Shown here in pieces: positions 10,072 to 20,262 of a stretch of 64,000 nucleotides of DNA (within the stretch, counting starts at the first letter, position 1; each line of letters begins with the position of its first letter). This DNA is from Deltaproteobacteria bacterium. GTDB lineage: Bacteria; Myxococcota; Kuafuiibacteriia; Kuafuiibacteriales; Kuafuiibacteriaceae. Made by a program: the position numbers and the translations under genes. Where the stretch lies: assembly GCA_020632995.1 (NCBI GenBank), contig JACKEN010000004.1, positions 62,001-126,000 of the forward strand, given 5' to 3'. Under the pieces are notes generated by a model that had not been told where the DNA came from, made no database searches, and was given only the letters and a program-made list of their open reading frames with translations.

Positions 10072-10890
10072 TCAGGCCCCGAGGCGCCCCAGCACCATCC
10101 CGCTGCGCCCCGCCCACACCAGGGGCTGGTGCATCGCGAAGTAGATCAGGCTCCGCATCGTGGCGTCGAAGCGGGACCAGTAGCGGTCCAGCATGTCCAT
10201 CATCAGCCGGTCGGGCTCGAACTCGGGGACCGGCCCCAGCCCGAAGTGCTCGAGCACCTGGTCGTAGTCGTCGGTGAAGGTCCACGCGAGCGGTGAACCC
10301 ACCGCCTCGGCCCGGGCCCGCAGCGCCGCGGCGTCGTTGTTGCCCACCACGTCCATCAGCAGCGCCGACCCGGGAAAGCGCTCAGCCAGGGCGGCGAGCA
10401 GGCGGGTCACCTCGGCCCGGGGCAGGTAGTAGAGCAGCCCCTCGGCGATGAAGAGGTGGGGTCCTTTCGCTTCGGCCACCCGGTCCATCCACGCCTCGAG
10501 GTCGAGCACCGAGGCCCCGAGCTGGACCCCGCCCGCCCCCCACTCGGCCCGCAGCGCGGCCACCGGCGGGAGGTCCACGTCGTGCCAGGCGGTGATCGGG
10601 AGGTCGGCGAGCCGGCCCTGGCGGGTGGAGAAGCCCGAGCCCAGCTCGGTCACCGCGAGCGGGCCGGTCGCGGCGACGTAGCGCCGCACGATGTGGTCGA
10701 TGTCGGCCGCGCGCAGGGCGAGCGCCCGCTGGGGGGCGTCGCCGTACCAGAGGTCGAGCTCCGGCGGCCAGGTCACCCGCGCCCACCAGCTCAGGGCGAG
10801 CGGGTCCTCGAACGTGCGATCGGGGCGGGCCTGCTCATCGACCCGGGCCCGCAGGGTGAGGATGGCGGTCTTGGAGACGCCCTCCAGCAT
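10072..10890 (-). CDS. SAM-dependent methyltransferase, LCM/TcmP-type family
   Basis: The product is 272 residues and resembles the leucine carboxyl methyltransferase / TcmP O-methyltransferase family. The N-terminal LEGVSKTAILTLRAR...FEDPLAL pattern is characteristic, and the SAM-binding motif is ELGSGFSTR (about 80-90). HDVDLPPV and FIAEGLLYYL are further family motifs. Family members methylate carboxyl or hydroxyl groups of small molecules or proteins; the substrate here is unknown. It ends a three-gene minus-strand group with the unknown genes at 10900 and 11445, leaving only 9 bases to the former. Confidence 0.85.
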   Translation of the reverse strand: MLEGVSKTAILTLRARVDEQARPDRTFEDPLALSWWARVTWPPELDLWYGDAPQRALALRAADIDHIVRRYVAATGPLAVTELGSGFSTRQGRLADLPITAWHDVDLPPVAALRAEWGAGGVQLGASVLDLEAWMDRVAEAKGPHLFIAEGLLYYLPRAEVTRLLAALAERFPGSALLMDVVGNNDAAALRARAEAVGSPLAWTFTDDYDQVLEHFGLGPVPEFEPDRLMMDMLDRYWSRFDATMRSLIYFAMHQPLVWAGRSGMVLGRLGA

Positions 10891-10899
10891 GGGCGGGGG

Positions 10900-11409
10900 C
10901 TACTTGTCGCCCGGGCCCTTCTTGGCCCAGGGCGGCGGCCGCCCGGGCTGGAGCATGCTCGACAGGGGGACGGAGTTCGGCGGCGGCGCCGCCCCGACCT
11001 TGGCGACGTGCGCCTTGTCGTCCTTCGCGTCGCCCATGAAGCCCTTGAAGGAGTCGAGCTTCGCGCCCCCCTCGCGCTCCATGGCCTCGGCCACCTTGCG
11101 CCAGAAGGGCTCGAACCGCTCCGCGTAGCTCCGCAACAAGGCGCCCACCTTCTGGGCGTTGGGCGCGTCCTTGTAGTGCTCGCTCAGCAGGAGCATGAAC
11201 CGAGTCATGCCCTCGCACGCCTCGGCCAGCCCCTTGAGGTCGTCCCCGTAGGCGTCCAGGGCCGCTTTGAGCTCGGCCATGGCCTGCGGCGGGAGGTCCG
11301 ACCCGTTCTCGTCGTAGACCCCGAACGCCGTCATCGCCATCGGATGCAGCGCTTTGGGAGGGCGCCACTCACGCACCGCCCTGAGGAGCTCTTGGTCCTC
11401 GTTGGACAT
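10900..11409 (-). CDS. Uncharacterised cytoplasmic protein
   Basis: The product is 169 residues with no recognisable domain. It is mostly helical and charged, with an aromatic-rich central part (FMLLLSEHYKD, SYAERFEPFWRKVAEAM) and a disordered Pro-rich tail (PPPNSVPLSSMLQPGRPPPW). No signal peptide or membrane segment is visible. It lies between a small Asn/Val-repeat protein gene and the LCM-type methyltransferase, all on the minus strand, so a shared role is possible but unproven. It begins at ATG 11409. Confidence 0.65.
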   Translation of the reverse strand: MSNEDQELLRAVREWRPPKALHPMAMTAFGVYDENGSDLPPQAMAELKAALDAYGDDLKGLAEACEGMTRFMLLLSEHYKDAPNAQKVGALLRSYAERFEPFWRKVAEAMEREGGAKLDSFKGFMGDAKDDKAHVAKVGAAPPPNSVPLSSMLQPGRPPPWAKKGPGDK

Positions 11410-11444
11410 GAGATCCTCCTACAACATCCAGAGGTAGCTGGAAA

Positions 11445-11633
11445 CTAGCCGGAGAGCGCGGCGCCGAGGACCTGCATCAGCATCTCGCCCATCGCGTTGA
11501 GGAGCTGCATGGGGTTGAAGGCCTCCATCATGTCGCGGGCCGAGTTGGAGCGCGACGAAGCCTCGTCGGTCGCCGACTGGGCGGCCAGGGCGGTGATGTT
11601 GACGTTGGCGTTGACGTTGACGTTGTTGCTCAT
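11445..11633 (-). CDS. Small Asn/Val-repeat peptide, unknown function
   Basis: The product is 62 residues from ATG 11633, which has a GGAG eight bases upstream. It opens with an alternating Asn/Val stretch (MSNNVNVNANVNITAL), followed by a Ser/Ala-rich middle and a hydrophobic, Met-rich amphipathic C-terminus (NPMQLLNAMGEMLMQVLGAA). The alternating segment would favour a beta strand, and the tail a helix. No family is recognised. Its small size, position next to a methyltransferase gene and distinct leader/core look allow the idea of a modified or secreted peptide, but nothing proves it. A longer frame upstream to 11810 has less protein-like composition. Confidence 0.6.
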   Translation of the reverse strand: MSNNVNVNANVNITALAAQSATDEASSRSNSARDMMEAFNPMQLLNAMGEMLMQVLGAALSG

Positions 11634-11935
11634 GGCGGTTTCTCCGTTTTTACGCGAACACTGGCCGTTCGGGCCAGGCCCCGGCATCGCTCCTGCGTTC
11701 CGGTCCGAGTGCTGTATCGGCGAGGCCCCCCGCCGGTTGCGTAATGATCGTGCAATTTCTTCAGTGAATCCGCATACGTAGGTCAATGGAGCCAAATGTA
11801 GGCAAGACATGCCCGATGTCGGCTCCGCGGCAGAGCGAGATCTGACCGCATTCCGGGGGGTTCAGAGACGGGCAATTTCACATGATGCTCGTCATACATT
11901 TGACATGACTATGATCCTGCCAAAGATGGGCTCAT
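11634..11935 (+). promoter_or_regulatory. Divergent intergenic region between small-peptide gene and tetR
   Basis: This 302-base stretch is less GC-rich than its surroundings and holds no convincing gene. On the tetR side are TTGACA (11900-11905), a 16-base spacer and AAAGAT (11922-11927), ending 8 bases before ATG 11936. An inverted repeat, GTCAT-N9-ATGAC (11891-11909), overlaps the -35 box and is a candidate TetR operator. Confidence 0.45.
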
Positions 11936-12568
11936 ATGATGGCTGACATCCGAGCGCAGGGTGGGGTCCGAGCCGAGCGAAAGGCGGCGGCGCGGGCCCG
12001 GATCCTGGCCTCGGCCGCAGCCCGGCTTCGCCAGGAGGGGCTGGACGGGGTCGCCATCAACACGGTGATGCGGGACGCCCAGCTCACCCACGGGGGCTTC
12101 TACGCCCACTTCAAGGACAAGCAGGCCCTGGTCCAGGCCGCGCTCGTGCACGCCCTGGCCGACACCCGGCGCCGGTGGATGGGCCGGGCGCCGGACGCGT
12201 CCTGGCCGGCCCGGCTGGAGCGCCTGGCCCGCCGTTACATCAACCCCGCCCACCGCGACCACCCGGCCGACGCCTGCGCCCTGGCCGCCCTGACCTCGGA
12301 CGCGGCCCGGGCCGGCCCGGCCCTCCAGGCGACCTACGCGGCGGAGCTGACCAAGACCCTCGAGGCGATCGTGGCCCCCTTCGCCGAGGCCCCGGAGGCG
12401 GACCAGGCCCGGCTCTGGGACGAGGCGCTCGCGTTCATGGCCTTGTCGGTGGGGAGCGTGGCCCTGGCCCGGGCGGTGGGCCCGGGGGCGCTCTCGGATC
12501 AGATCCTGCGGGCGGGTCGACGCGCCGCGGCCCGCATCAACACCGCCCCCAAGGAGTCCCCGCGATGA
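11936..12568 (+). CDS. TetR/AcrR-family transcriptional regulator
   Basis: The product is 210 residues. The N-terminal helix-turn-helix (about 15-65) has the typical RARILASAAARLRQEGLDGV and THGGFYAHFKDK segments. The C-terminal half is an all-helical ligand-binding domain resembling the TetR subgroup that regulates small-molecule or acyl-CoA metabolism. Its stop overlaps the start of the thioesterase gene (ATGA), so the two are translationally coupled. An inverted repeat over its own -35 region suggests autoregulation. ATG 11939 is an equally good start. Confidence 0.92.
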   Translation: MMADIRAQGGVRAERKAAARARILASAAARLRQEGLDGVAINTVMRDAQLTHGGFYAHFKDKQALVQAALVHALADTRRRWMGRAPDASWPARLERLARRYINPAHRDHPADACALAALTSDAARAGPALQATYAAELTKTLEAIVAPFAEAPEADQARLWDEALAFMALSVGSVALARAVGPGALSDQILRAGRRAAARINTAPKESPR

Positions 12569-13008
12569 GCACCACGCCCTCTGTCGACGCCTACCCCGCC
12601 CGAGCCACCGACAAGGTGCGCTACGCCGACACCGACCGGCAGGGCCACGTGAACAACGCCACCTTCGCGACCTTCCTCGAGACCGGCCGGGTCGAGGTCC
12701 TCTACGACCCGGCCGACCCCCTGGCCGACCCGGGCGCGGCGTTCGTCATCGCCCGCCTCGTGCTGGACTTCAGGGCCGAGCTCCGTTGGCCGGGCGAGGT
12801 CGTGATCGGGACGCGGGTCGAGCGCGTCGGCACGAGCAGCGTGACGCTGGCGCAAGGGATCTTCCAGGACGGGGTCTGCGCCGCCACCGCGGAGACGGTG
12901 ATCGTCCAGATGGACGAGGCCACGCGGCGCTCGCGGCCGCTGTCGGCGCGCGCGACGGCGCGGCTGCAGCACTTGGCGCAGCGGGCGGGGTCCGAGCTGG
13001 AGGGCTGA
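12565..13008 (+). CDS. Hotdog-fold acyl-CoA thioesterase
   Basis: The product is 147 residues, the usual size for a 4-hydroxybenzoyl-CoA thioesterase/YbgC-like hotdog protein. The signature VRYADTDRQGHVNNATFATF near residues 18-37 includes the catalytic Asp position and the HVNN motif. It should hydrolyse acyl-CoA thioesters in the cytoplasm; chain length is not predictable. It is coupled to the upstream TetR regulator by a 4-base overlap, which suggests that an acyl compound or its CoA ester is the regulator's signal. Confidence 0.9.
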   Translation: MSTTPSVDAYPARATDKVRYADTDRQGHVNNATFATFLETGRVEVLYDPADPLADPGAAFVIARLVLDFRAELRWPGEVVIGTRVERVGTSSVTLAQGIFQDGVCAATAETVIVQMDEATRRSRPLSARATARLQHLAQRAGSELEG

Positions 13009-13011
13009 GCC

Positions 13012-13031
13012 CGCCTCGCAAGGGCGAGGCG
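13012..13031. terminator. Hairpin between convergent thioesterase gene and ftsH
   Basis: A perfect 8-bp stem (CGCCTCGC / GCGAGGCG) with a 4-base loop lies between two converging genes. There is no T-tract, so it may be a weak bidirectional terminator or a transcript-end stabiliser. Confidence 0.45.
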
Positions 13032-13041
13032 AGCAGGCGGT

Positions 13042-14991
<1,950 letters not shown>

Positions 14992-15056
14992 CGGTCGGTT
15001 CTCTCTTCAGTGGTCGACAGGCATCTTCCTCGCCGGAACACCTGGGCCGCCAAGCT

Positions 15057-16187
15057 CTAGAGTGGCGTGACAACCTCCGCCCCGCAACTCGTCTTTGCCC
15101 GGACTCGACAAAACCACACATGTCGGGTCGTTTCCCCGACCTTCGCGTGGGCCGAGCGGAGCAGGCCTGGCACCCAGAGGATCCGGTCGTCGGCGTCGGC
15201 GACCACGCTACAGAACGGGCGCCATGCCTCAGGAATTCCGCCCTCGCGGAGCACGTCGCGCACTTGTCGGTGCCCGGCCCCCCCGAAGGGCGCGACCCGC
15301 TCGCCCGGCCGCACGCGGCGCACCACCAGGCCCTGGACCGCGTCCGCGTCGAACACCGCGGCGCTTCGGCCGTCCGGAAACGGAACACCGTCCCAGCTGG
15401 TGCGCTCCAGGTGGATGGGCAGCAGCGGGCCCAGCTCAGGTGGGGCCTCCAGGGCCGGGGCGACGGGCGGCGGCGGGGCCGGCCGCGTCAGCGCGACCCC
15501 CTCGGGCGACGCGCCCTCGTCCGGGAGCGCCGCCCGCAGGTGCTCGGCCAGGCGGGCCAGCCGGGCCGCGAAGCCGGGCCGGTAGCGGCGCTCCAAGAGG
15601 GGCAGGAGCTCCTTGCGGAGCCGGTTCCGCAGGTACCGGGGCTCCGCGTTGCTCGGATCCTGGCGAGCGGGGAGCCGGTGCCGGGCCACGTGGGCGTGGA
15701 CCTCGGCCCGCGGCACCCCCAGCCAGGGCCGCACCAGGGCCCCGCGCTCGGGGGGCATGCCGACGAGGGCCCCGAGGTCGGTGCGGCGGAGGAGCTGCAG
15801 GAGCACCGTCTCCGCCTGATCGTCGCGGGTGTGGGCGGTGAGCACGACGCTCGCGCCGACCGTGGTCCGGAGCGCCTCGAGCGCCTCGTAGCGCAGGGCC
15901 CGGAGCCGCGCCTCGTCCGCTGGGCCCGGGGGGAGCCGGGTCACCTCGGCGCGACAGCCGAGGGACCCGGCGAGGGCCAGGACGAGGGCGGCGTCGACCC
16001 CCGAGTCGGAACGGACGGCGTGATCCACGTGCCCCAGGACGACGCGCTCGGGGCCGAGGAGCTTCACCGCGACGTGGGCCAGGGCCACCGAGTCGGGGCC
16101 ACCGGAGCACGCCACCACCACCGGCCCCCCCGCGGTGCGGGTGACGCCGCGGGCCGCCAGGGCGGCGAGGAGGGCCTGGTAGAGCAC
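15057..16187 (-). CDS. tilS: tRNA(Ile)-lysidine synthetase
   Basis: The product is 376 residues. The PP-loop SGGPDS (28-33) binds ATP, and HVDHAVR, HTRDDQAETVL and the RNRLRKELLPLL region are typical TilS motifs. It modifies C34 of tRNA-Ile(CAU) to lysidine, which changes both charging and AUA decoding, and is essential in most bacteria. A C-terminal substrate-binding domain is present (RRVRPGERVAPFGGAGHRQV). It starts at GTG 16187 and is followed by ftsH. Confidence 0.95.
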   Translation of the reverse strand: MLYQALLAALAARGVTRTAGGPVVVACSGGPDSVALAHVAVKLLGPERVVLGHVDHAVRSDSGVDAALVLALAGSLGCRAEVTRLPPGPADEARLRALRYEALEALRTTVGASVVLTAHTRDDQAETVLLQLLRRTDLGALVGMPPERGALVRPWLGVPRAEVHAHVARHRLPARQDPSNAEPRYLRNRLRKELLPLLERRYRPGFAARLARLAEHLRAALPDEGASPEGVALTRPAPPPPVAPALEAPPELGPLLPIHLERTSWDGVPFPDGRSAAVFDADAVQGLVVRRVRPGERVAPFGGAGHRQVRDVLREGGIPEAWRPFCSVVADADDRILWVPGLLRSAHAKVGETTRHVWFCRVRAKTSCGAEVVTPL

Positions 16188-16259
16188 CGGCCAAGGTCAC
16201 CACAGCCGGCGGCCCACAGGAAGCTCGACCTCACCGCCACCCCTGGCTATGACGAGGGC

Positions 16260-17924
16260 ATGGCCGAGACCGCGCCCGTCATCCACCCGCCCACCGGCAC
16301 CACCCTCTCCTGCAAGGGCTGGGTCCAGGAGGCCGCGTACCGGATGATCCAACACAACCTGGATCCGGACGTGGCGGAGCGGCCCCAGGACCTCGTGGTG
16401 TACGGCGGCACCGGCAAGGCGGCGCGGGACTGGCCGAGCTTCCACCGCATCCTCGCCTCGCTGAAGGACCTCGAGAACGACGAGACCCTGCTCGTGCAGT
16501 CCGGCAAGCCGGTGGGGATCATGAAGAGCCACGAGGACGCGCCCCGGGTGCTGATCGCCAACAGCAACCTGGTGGGCAAGTGGGCCAACTGGGACTACTT
16601 CCGCGACCTCGAGCGGAAGGGCCTCATCATGTACGGCCAGATGACGGCCGGCTCGTGGATCTACATCGGCACGCAAGGCATCCTGCAGGGCACCTACGAG
16701 ACCTTCGCCGCCGCCGGGCGCACCCACTTCGGCAGCGACGACCTCAGCGGGCGCTTCGTGCTCTCGGCCGGGCTCGGGGGCATGGGGGGCGCCCAGCCCC
16801 TCGCCGCCACCATGTGCGGGGCGGCGTTCCTCGGGATCGAGGTCGACCCCCACCGCATCCAGCGCCGCCTCGAGACCCGCTACCTCGACGAGGTGGCGGA
16901 CGATCTCGACGACGCCCTCCGCCGCATCGAGCGGGCCATGAAGGGCAAGCGCCCGCTCTCGGTCGCGCTGTGCGCCAACGCGGCCGACGTGTACCCGGAG
17001 CTGGTGAAGCGCGGGGTGGTGCCCGACCTGACCACCGACCAGACGAGCGCCCACGATCCACTGAATGGATACGTGCCGCGGGGTCGTTCGCTGGACGAGG
17101 CGATCGCGCTCCGGACCTCGGACCCCGACCGCTACGTGAAGGAGAGCATCGCCTCCATGGCCGCCCACGTGGAGGCGATGGTCGACCTCCAGAAGGCGGG
17201 CTCGCACGTCTTCGACTACGGGAACAACATCCGGGCCTTCGCCCAGGAGGGCGGCTACGCCGACGCGTTCTCGTTCCCCGGCTTCGTCCCCGCGTACATC
17301 CGGCCCTTGTTCTGCCGGGGCTCGGGGCCCTTCCGGTGGGTGGCGCTCTCGGGCGACCCGAACGACATCCGGGTCACCGAGGAGGCGCTCCTGAAGGCGG
17401 TGCCCGACAAGGCGCACGTGCACCGCTGGATCCACCTGGCGCGGGAGAAGGTGCGCTTCCAGGGGCTCCCCAGCCGGATCTGCTGGCTCGAGATGGGGGA
17501 GCGGGCGAAGGTGGGCGAGGCCTTCAACGAGCTGGTGCGGAGCGGCGCGGTGAAGGCGCCGATCGTCATCGGCCGCGACCACCTCGACTGCGGCTCGGTG
17601 GCCTCGCCCAACCGCGAGACCGAGGCGATGAAGGACGGCTCGGACGCGATCGCGGACTGGCCGATCCTCAACGCGCTGATCAACGCGGTGAACGGCGCGA
17701 GCTGGGTCTCGTTCCACCACGGCGGCGGGGTGGGCATCGGCTACTCGCTCCACGCGGGCATGGTCATCGTGGCCGACGGCACCGAGCGCGCTGCGGCGCG
17801 GCTGCGCCGGGTGCTCACCTCGGATCCGGGGATGGGCGTCATCCGCCACGTGGACGCCGGCTACGACGAGGCGGTGGCCTGCGCGGCCGAGAAGGGCGTG
17901 CGGGTGCCGGGCCTCGAGACCTGA
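16260..17924 (+). CDS. hutU: Urocanate hydratase
   Basis: The product is 554 residues, the expected length of urocanase. It converts urocanate to imidazolonepropionate, the second step of histidine degradation, using tightly bound NAD+. Family motifs include QGILQGTYETF, the glycine-rich SAGLGGMGGAQPLA (NAD site) and the DQTSAHDPLNGYVP active-site region. No hutH, hutI or hutG is in the window, so the pathway must be dispersed. ATG 16260 is chosen by alignment to the usual N-terminus. TATGAC six bases upstream hints at a leaderless transcript. Confidence 0.97.
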   Translation: MAETAPVIHPPTGTTLSCKGWVQEAAYRMIQHNLDPDVAERPQDLVVYGGTGKAARDWPSFHRILASLKDLENDETLLVQSGKPVGIMKSHEDAPRVLIANSNLVGKWANWDYFRDLERKGLIMYGQMTAGSWIYIGTQGILQGTYETFAAAGRTHFGSDDLSGRFVLSAGLGGMGGAQPLAATMCGAAFLGIEVDPHRIQRRLETRYLDEVADDLDDALRRIERAMKGKRPLSVALCANAADVYPELVKRGVVPDLTTDQTSAHDPLNGYVPRGRSLDEAIALRTSDPDRYVKESIASMAAHVEAMVDLQKAGSHVFDYGNNIRAFAQEGGYADAFSFPGFVPAYIRPLFCRGSGPFRWVALSGDPNDIRVTEEALLKAVPDKAHVHRWIHLAREKVRFQGLPSRICWLEMGERAKVGEAFNELVRSGAVKAPIVIGRDHLDCGSVASPNRETEAMKDGSDAIADWPILNALINAVNGASWVSFHHGGGVGIGYSLHAGMVIVADGTERAAARLRRVLTSDPGMGVIRHVDAGYDEAVACAAEKGVRVPGLET

Positions 17925-17977
17925 GCGCCGCGTTTCAGGTGGGCCCGGCGCGGCGGCTCGGCGGTATGATCGAGGTC

Positions 17978-18352
17978 ATGCCGAGCACCCAGATTCAGCT
18001 CATCACCCATTTGGGGGTCACGTTCCTCCTGGCCGCCGTGGTCGGGTGCCAGGACGGGCCGCTGGAGTGCACCGAAGAGGCCCAGCCGCGGCTCACCGCC
18101 CCCGAGGCGCTCGAGATCTACAGCGCGGGCCCGGACCCGACGCACGGGTGTGAAGACGACAACCCGAGCAGCGGGACGACAGCGTCGTGCTTGAGCGGCG
18201 ATCCGGCCACGGGGCATTGCTGCGGCGACGTTGGATATCCGCTCTACTGTCGGTGCGGGGCTTGGATCTGCCCGGAGAGGACGGTGCTGATCTCTGAGTG
18301 CAAGACGCACTGCGAGACCGGGGCGAACTCGGCGACGGACGGCGGCACCTGA
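17978..18352 (+). CDS. Small Cys-rich lipoprotein, unknown function
   Basis: The product is 124 residues with a lipoprotein signal (LGVTFLLAAVVGC). The mature part has roughly a dozen Cys after the lipidation site (including GHCCGDVGYPLYCRCGAWIC), so it is likely disulfide-bonded in the envelope. No domain is recognised. ATG 17978 is preferred because TATGAT sits seven bases upstream, matching a leaderless -10 arrangement; ATG 17966 is the alternative. Its 3' end runs into a large imperfect inverted repeat. Confidence 0.7.
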   Translation: MPSTQIQLITHLGVTFLLAAVVGCQDGPLECTEEAQPRLTAPEALEIYSAGPDPTHGCEDDNPSSGTTASCLSGDPATGHCCGDVGYPLYCRCGAWICPERTVLISECKTHCETGANSATDGGT

Positions 18353-18387
18353 GCTCGCTCGGCGCCCTGCGTGATGCGGCGCGTCCT

Positions 18388-18502
18388 CGACCACGTCCAC
18401 GCTCACGATCACGTCCACGACCGGATCGCGCCGTCGATCGAGCGACGGCCCAGGCCAATGCACCTCCGGTCGTGGTCGTGGTCGTGGTCGTGAGCGTGGT
18501 CG
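18388..18502. repeat. Long imperfect inverted repeat, probable bidirectional terminator
   Basis: Two 36-base arms (18388-18423 and 18467-18502), built from iterated GTGGTC/GACCAC units, are mostly complementary. Between them is a nested 6-bp hairpin (CCGTCG 18431-18436 / CGACGG 18443-18448). It lies between two converging genes and would fold as a long stem in either transcript. No T-tract follows. Confidence 0.6.
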
Positions 18503-18517
18503 AACCATTCCTCCGGC

Positions 18518-20200
18518 TCAGCGGATCTGCTCGCGCAGCCAGCCCACGAGGGCCTTCAGGAAGTCGGGGTCGATCGCCCTCGCCCGGTCCTCGTAGCGCT
18601 CGGGCCCCGAGCGCCCCGACTCCTGCATCATGTGGTGGTCCACCAGCTCGAACACGAAGAGCTTGGCCTGATTTCGGTGCCGAGCGTTCACCGCGGCCAC
18701 CAGGGCCTGCGCGTCCTCCCGCCACGAGACCTCGAAGTCCCGCATCCCCTGGAAGACGCCGATCGGCTCCTCCACCGCCTCGAGCCGCTCCGGCAGGTTC
18801 TGTTGCACCATGCTCACCAGGCGCTCGGCCGAGGGCGTGAGGCGCGCGAGGTCGTCGGGGTCTGCCTGCCCCTGGGCCGCCTCGCTCCCGCCCAGGGCCT
18901 GGAGCACCACCCGCATCTGCTGCTCGGCCCGGGCCGGGTCGGCGGAGGCGATCTGCACCTTCGGCTCGGCCAGGACCTCGCTCACGGCACGGTAGGCCGG
19001 GGCGAGCAGGACCAGGGCCTGCAATTTTTCTTGCGCCGCGACCTCCACCGCCACCCGGGCGCCGAACCCGTGGCCGATGACCACCGCCCGCTCCGGATCG
19101 ACGCCCGGCTGGCGCCGCAGCTCCTCGAGGCAGGCCCGGGCGTCGGCCACCGCGGTCTGCAGGTCGTCCTGCACGCCGGCGGACGTGACGCGAGAGCCGC
19201 CCACCCCGCGATCGTCCATGCGCAGCACCGCGAAGCCCGCCTCGGCCAGCGCGTCGAGGATCCGGCCGGTCCCGAAGTCGAGGTGATCGGTGAAGCCGTG
19301 GCGGCTCTGGGCCCCGAGGTCGGAGATGAAGAGCACCCCGGGGGCGAGCTTCGCCGGCCACTGGCTGGTGGCGCGCGGCACCGAGAGGGTGCCGGCCAGC
19401 TGGCCGCCCTCTACGTCGACCAGCACGTCGCGATCGCGCCAGCCCGCGAGGGCCGGGCGCTCGTAGTGCAGGGGCTCCGGCACCGGGAGGAGCGCCGGCG
19501 GCTGGCCGGGCTCGGGGAGCCGCTCGTAGACCCGCCCGCCCCGCGCCTCGAAGCGCTCCACCCACCCGTCGGGGGCGAAGGTCGCCTTGCCCTCGGGCAG
19601 CGAGAGGACGGTGCGCCGTTGGCCGTCCGCGAAGACCTGGGCCAGGCGGCGCTCGAGCCCCGCCGTCTCCGGATCGCGCACGTCCAGCGGGGCGCTGCTC
19701 CCCGGCCTCAGGTGGTTCGCCTCAGCCAACAGGGCGAGGGCCCCCAGGTCCGCCGGGGCCCAGGGCAGCGCGGCGGGGGCATCGGCGGTGGGCACCTCCT
19801 GGGCGTCGAGGTCGGTGGTGCGGGCGACGCGGTCGCCCCTGAACAGCAGGGTGAGCCGGCCATCACGCGAGGAGAGGCGCTTGTAGGACCGCGGCCTGAA
19901 GTCGTTCGTGGTGGTGGTCGCGAACTCGGTGGTGCGCACCGGGATGATGGTGCCGTCGCCCCGCGCCGCACCGAGGACCTCGCGGGTCACCACCTGGCGC
20001 TCATCGCCCGTGCTCGCGTAGCGCGCGTAGAGGCGGCCCACAACCCGCTCGCCGTCGAGGATCCGGTAGGCCACCGCCGCGCCATCCTGCAAGCCAGCCG
20101 GCGGCCTCAACGTGCCGCCCACCTCTGGGCCAGGCCCCACCGGCTGCCCGGCGCAGCCCACCGCGAGGCCGAGGAGCACGGGGATCAGGCGACGCCGCAT
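18518..20200 (-). CDS. Alpha/beta-hydrolase-fold lipoprotein lacking the nucleophile Ser
   Basis: The product is 560 residues with a lipoprotein signal (MRRRLIPVLLGLAVGC). The N-terminal half (to about 270) is beta-rich and unrecognised. The C-terminal half is an alpha/beta hydrolase (MDDRGVGGS oxyanion region, then the elbow VVIGHGFGARVA). In the elbow the usual G-x-S-x-G is G-H-G-F-G: the nucleophile Ser is Gly, encoded GGG. A late His (VDHHMM) and several Asp remain. It is probably not a conventional esterase and may be a binding protein. The start is the ATG directly before the signal peptide; the open frame upstream is antisense to nothing useful and overlaps the next gene. Confidence 0.8.
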   Translation of the reverse strand: MRRRLIPVLLGLAVGCAGQPVGPGPEVGGTLRPPAGLQDGAAVAYRILDGERVVGRLYARYASTGDERQVVTREVLGAARGDGTIIPVRTTEFATTTTNDFRPRSYKRLSSRDGRLTLLFRGDRVARTTDLDAQEVPTADAPAALPWAPADLGALALLAEANHLRPGSSAPLDVRDPETAGLERRLAQVFADGQRRTVLSLPEGKATFAPDGWVERFEARGGRVYERLPEPGQPPALLPVPEPLHYERPALAGWRDRDVLVDVEGGQLAGTLSVPRATSQWPAKLAPGVLFISDLGAQSRHGFTDHLDFGTGRILDALAEAGFAVLRMDDRGVGGSRVTSAGVQDDLQTAVADARACLEELRRQPGVDPERAVVIGHGFGARVAVEVAAQEKLQALVLLAPAYRAVSEVLAEPKVQIASADPARAEQQMRVVLQALGGSEAAQGQADPDDLARLTPSAERLVSMVQQNLPERLEAVEEPIGVFQGMRDFEVSWREDAQALVAAVNARHRNQAKLFVFELVDHHMMQESGRSGPERYEDRARAIDPDFLKALVGWLREQIR

Positions 20201-20262
20201 GGGCCGTCTATCAACAGCGGGCGCGCTTGGGTCAAGCGGCAGCCCGTCTGGCGTGGCCCCCG

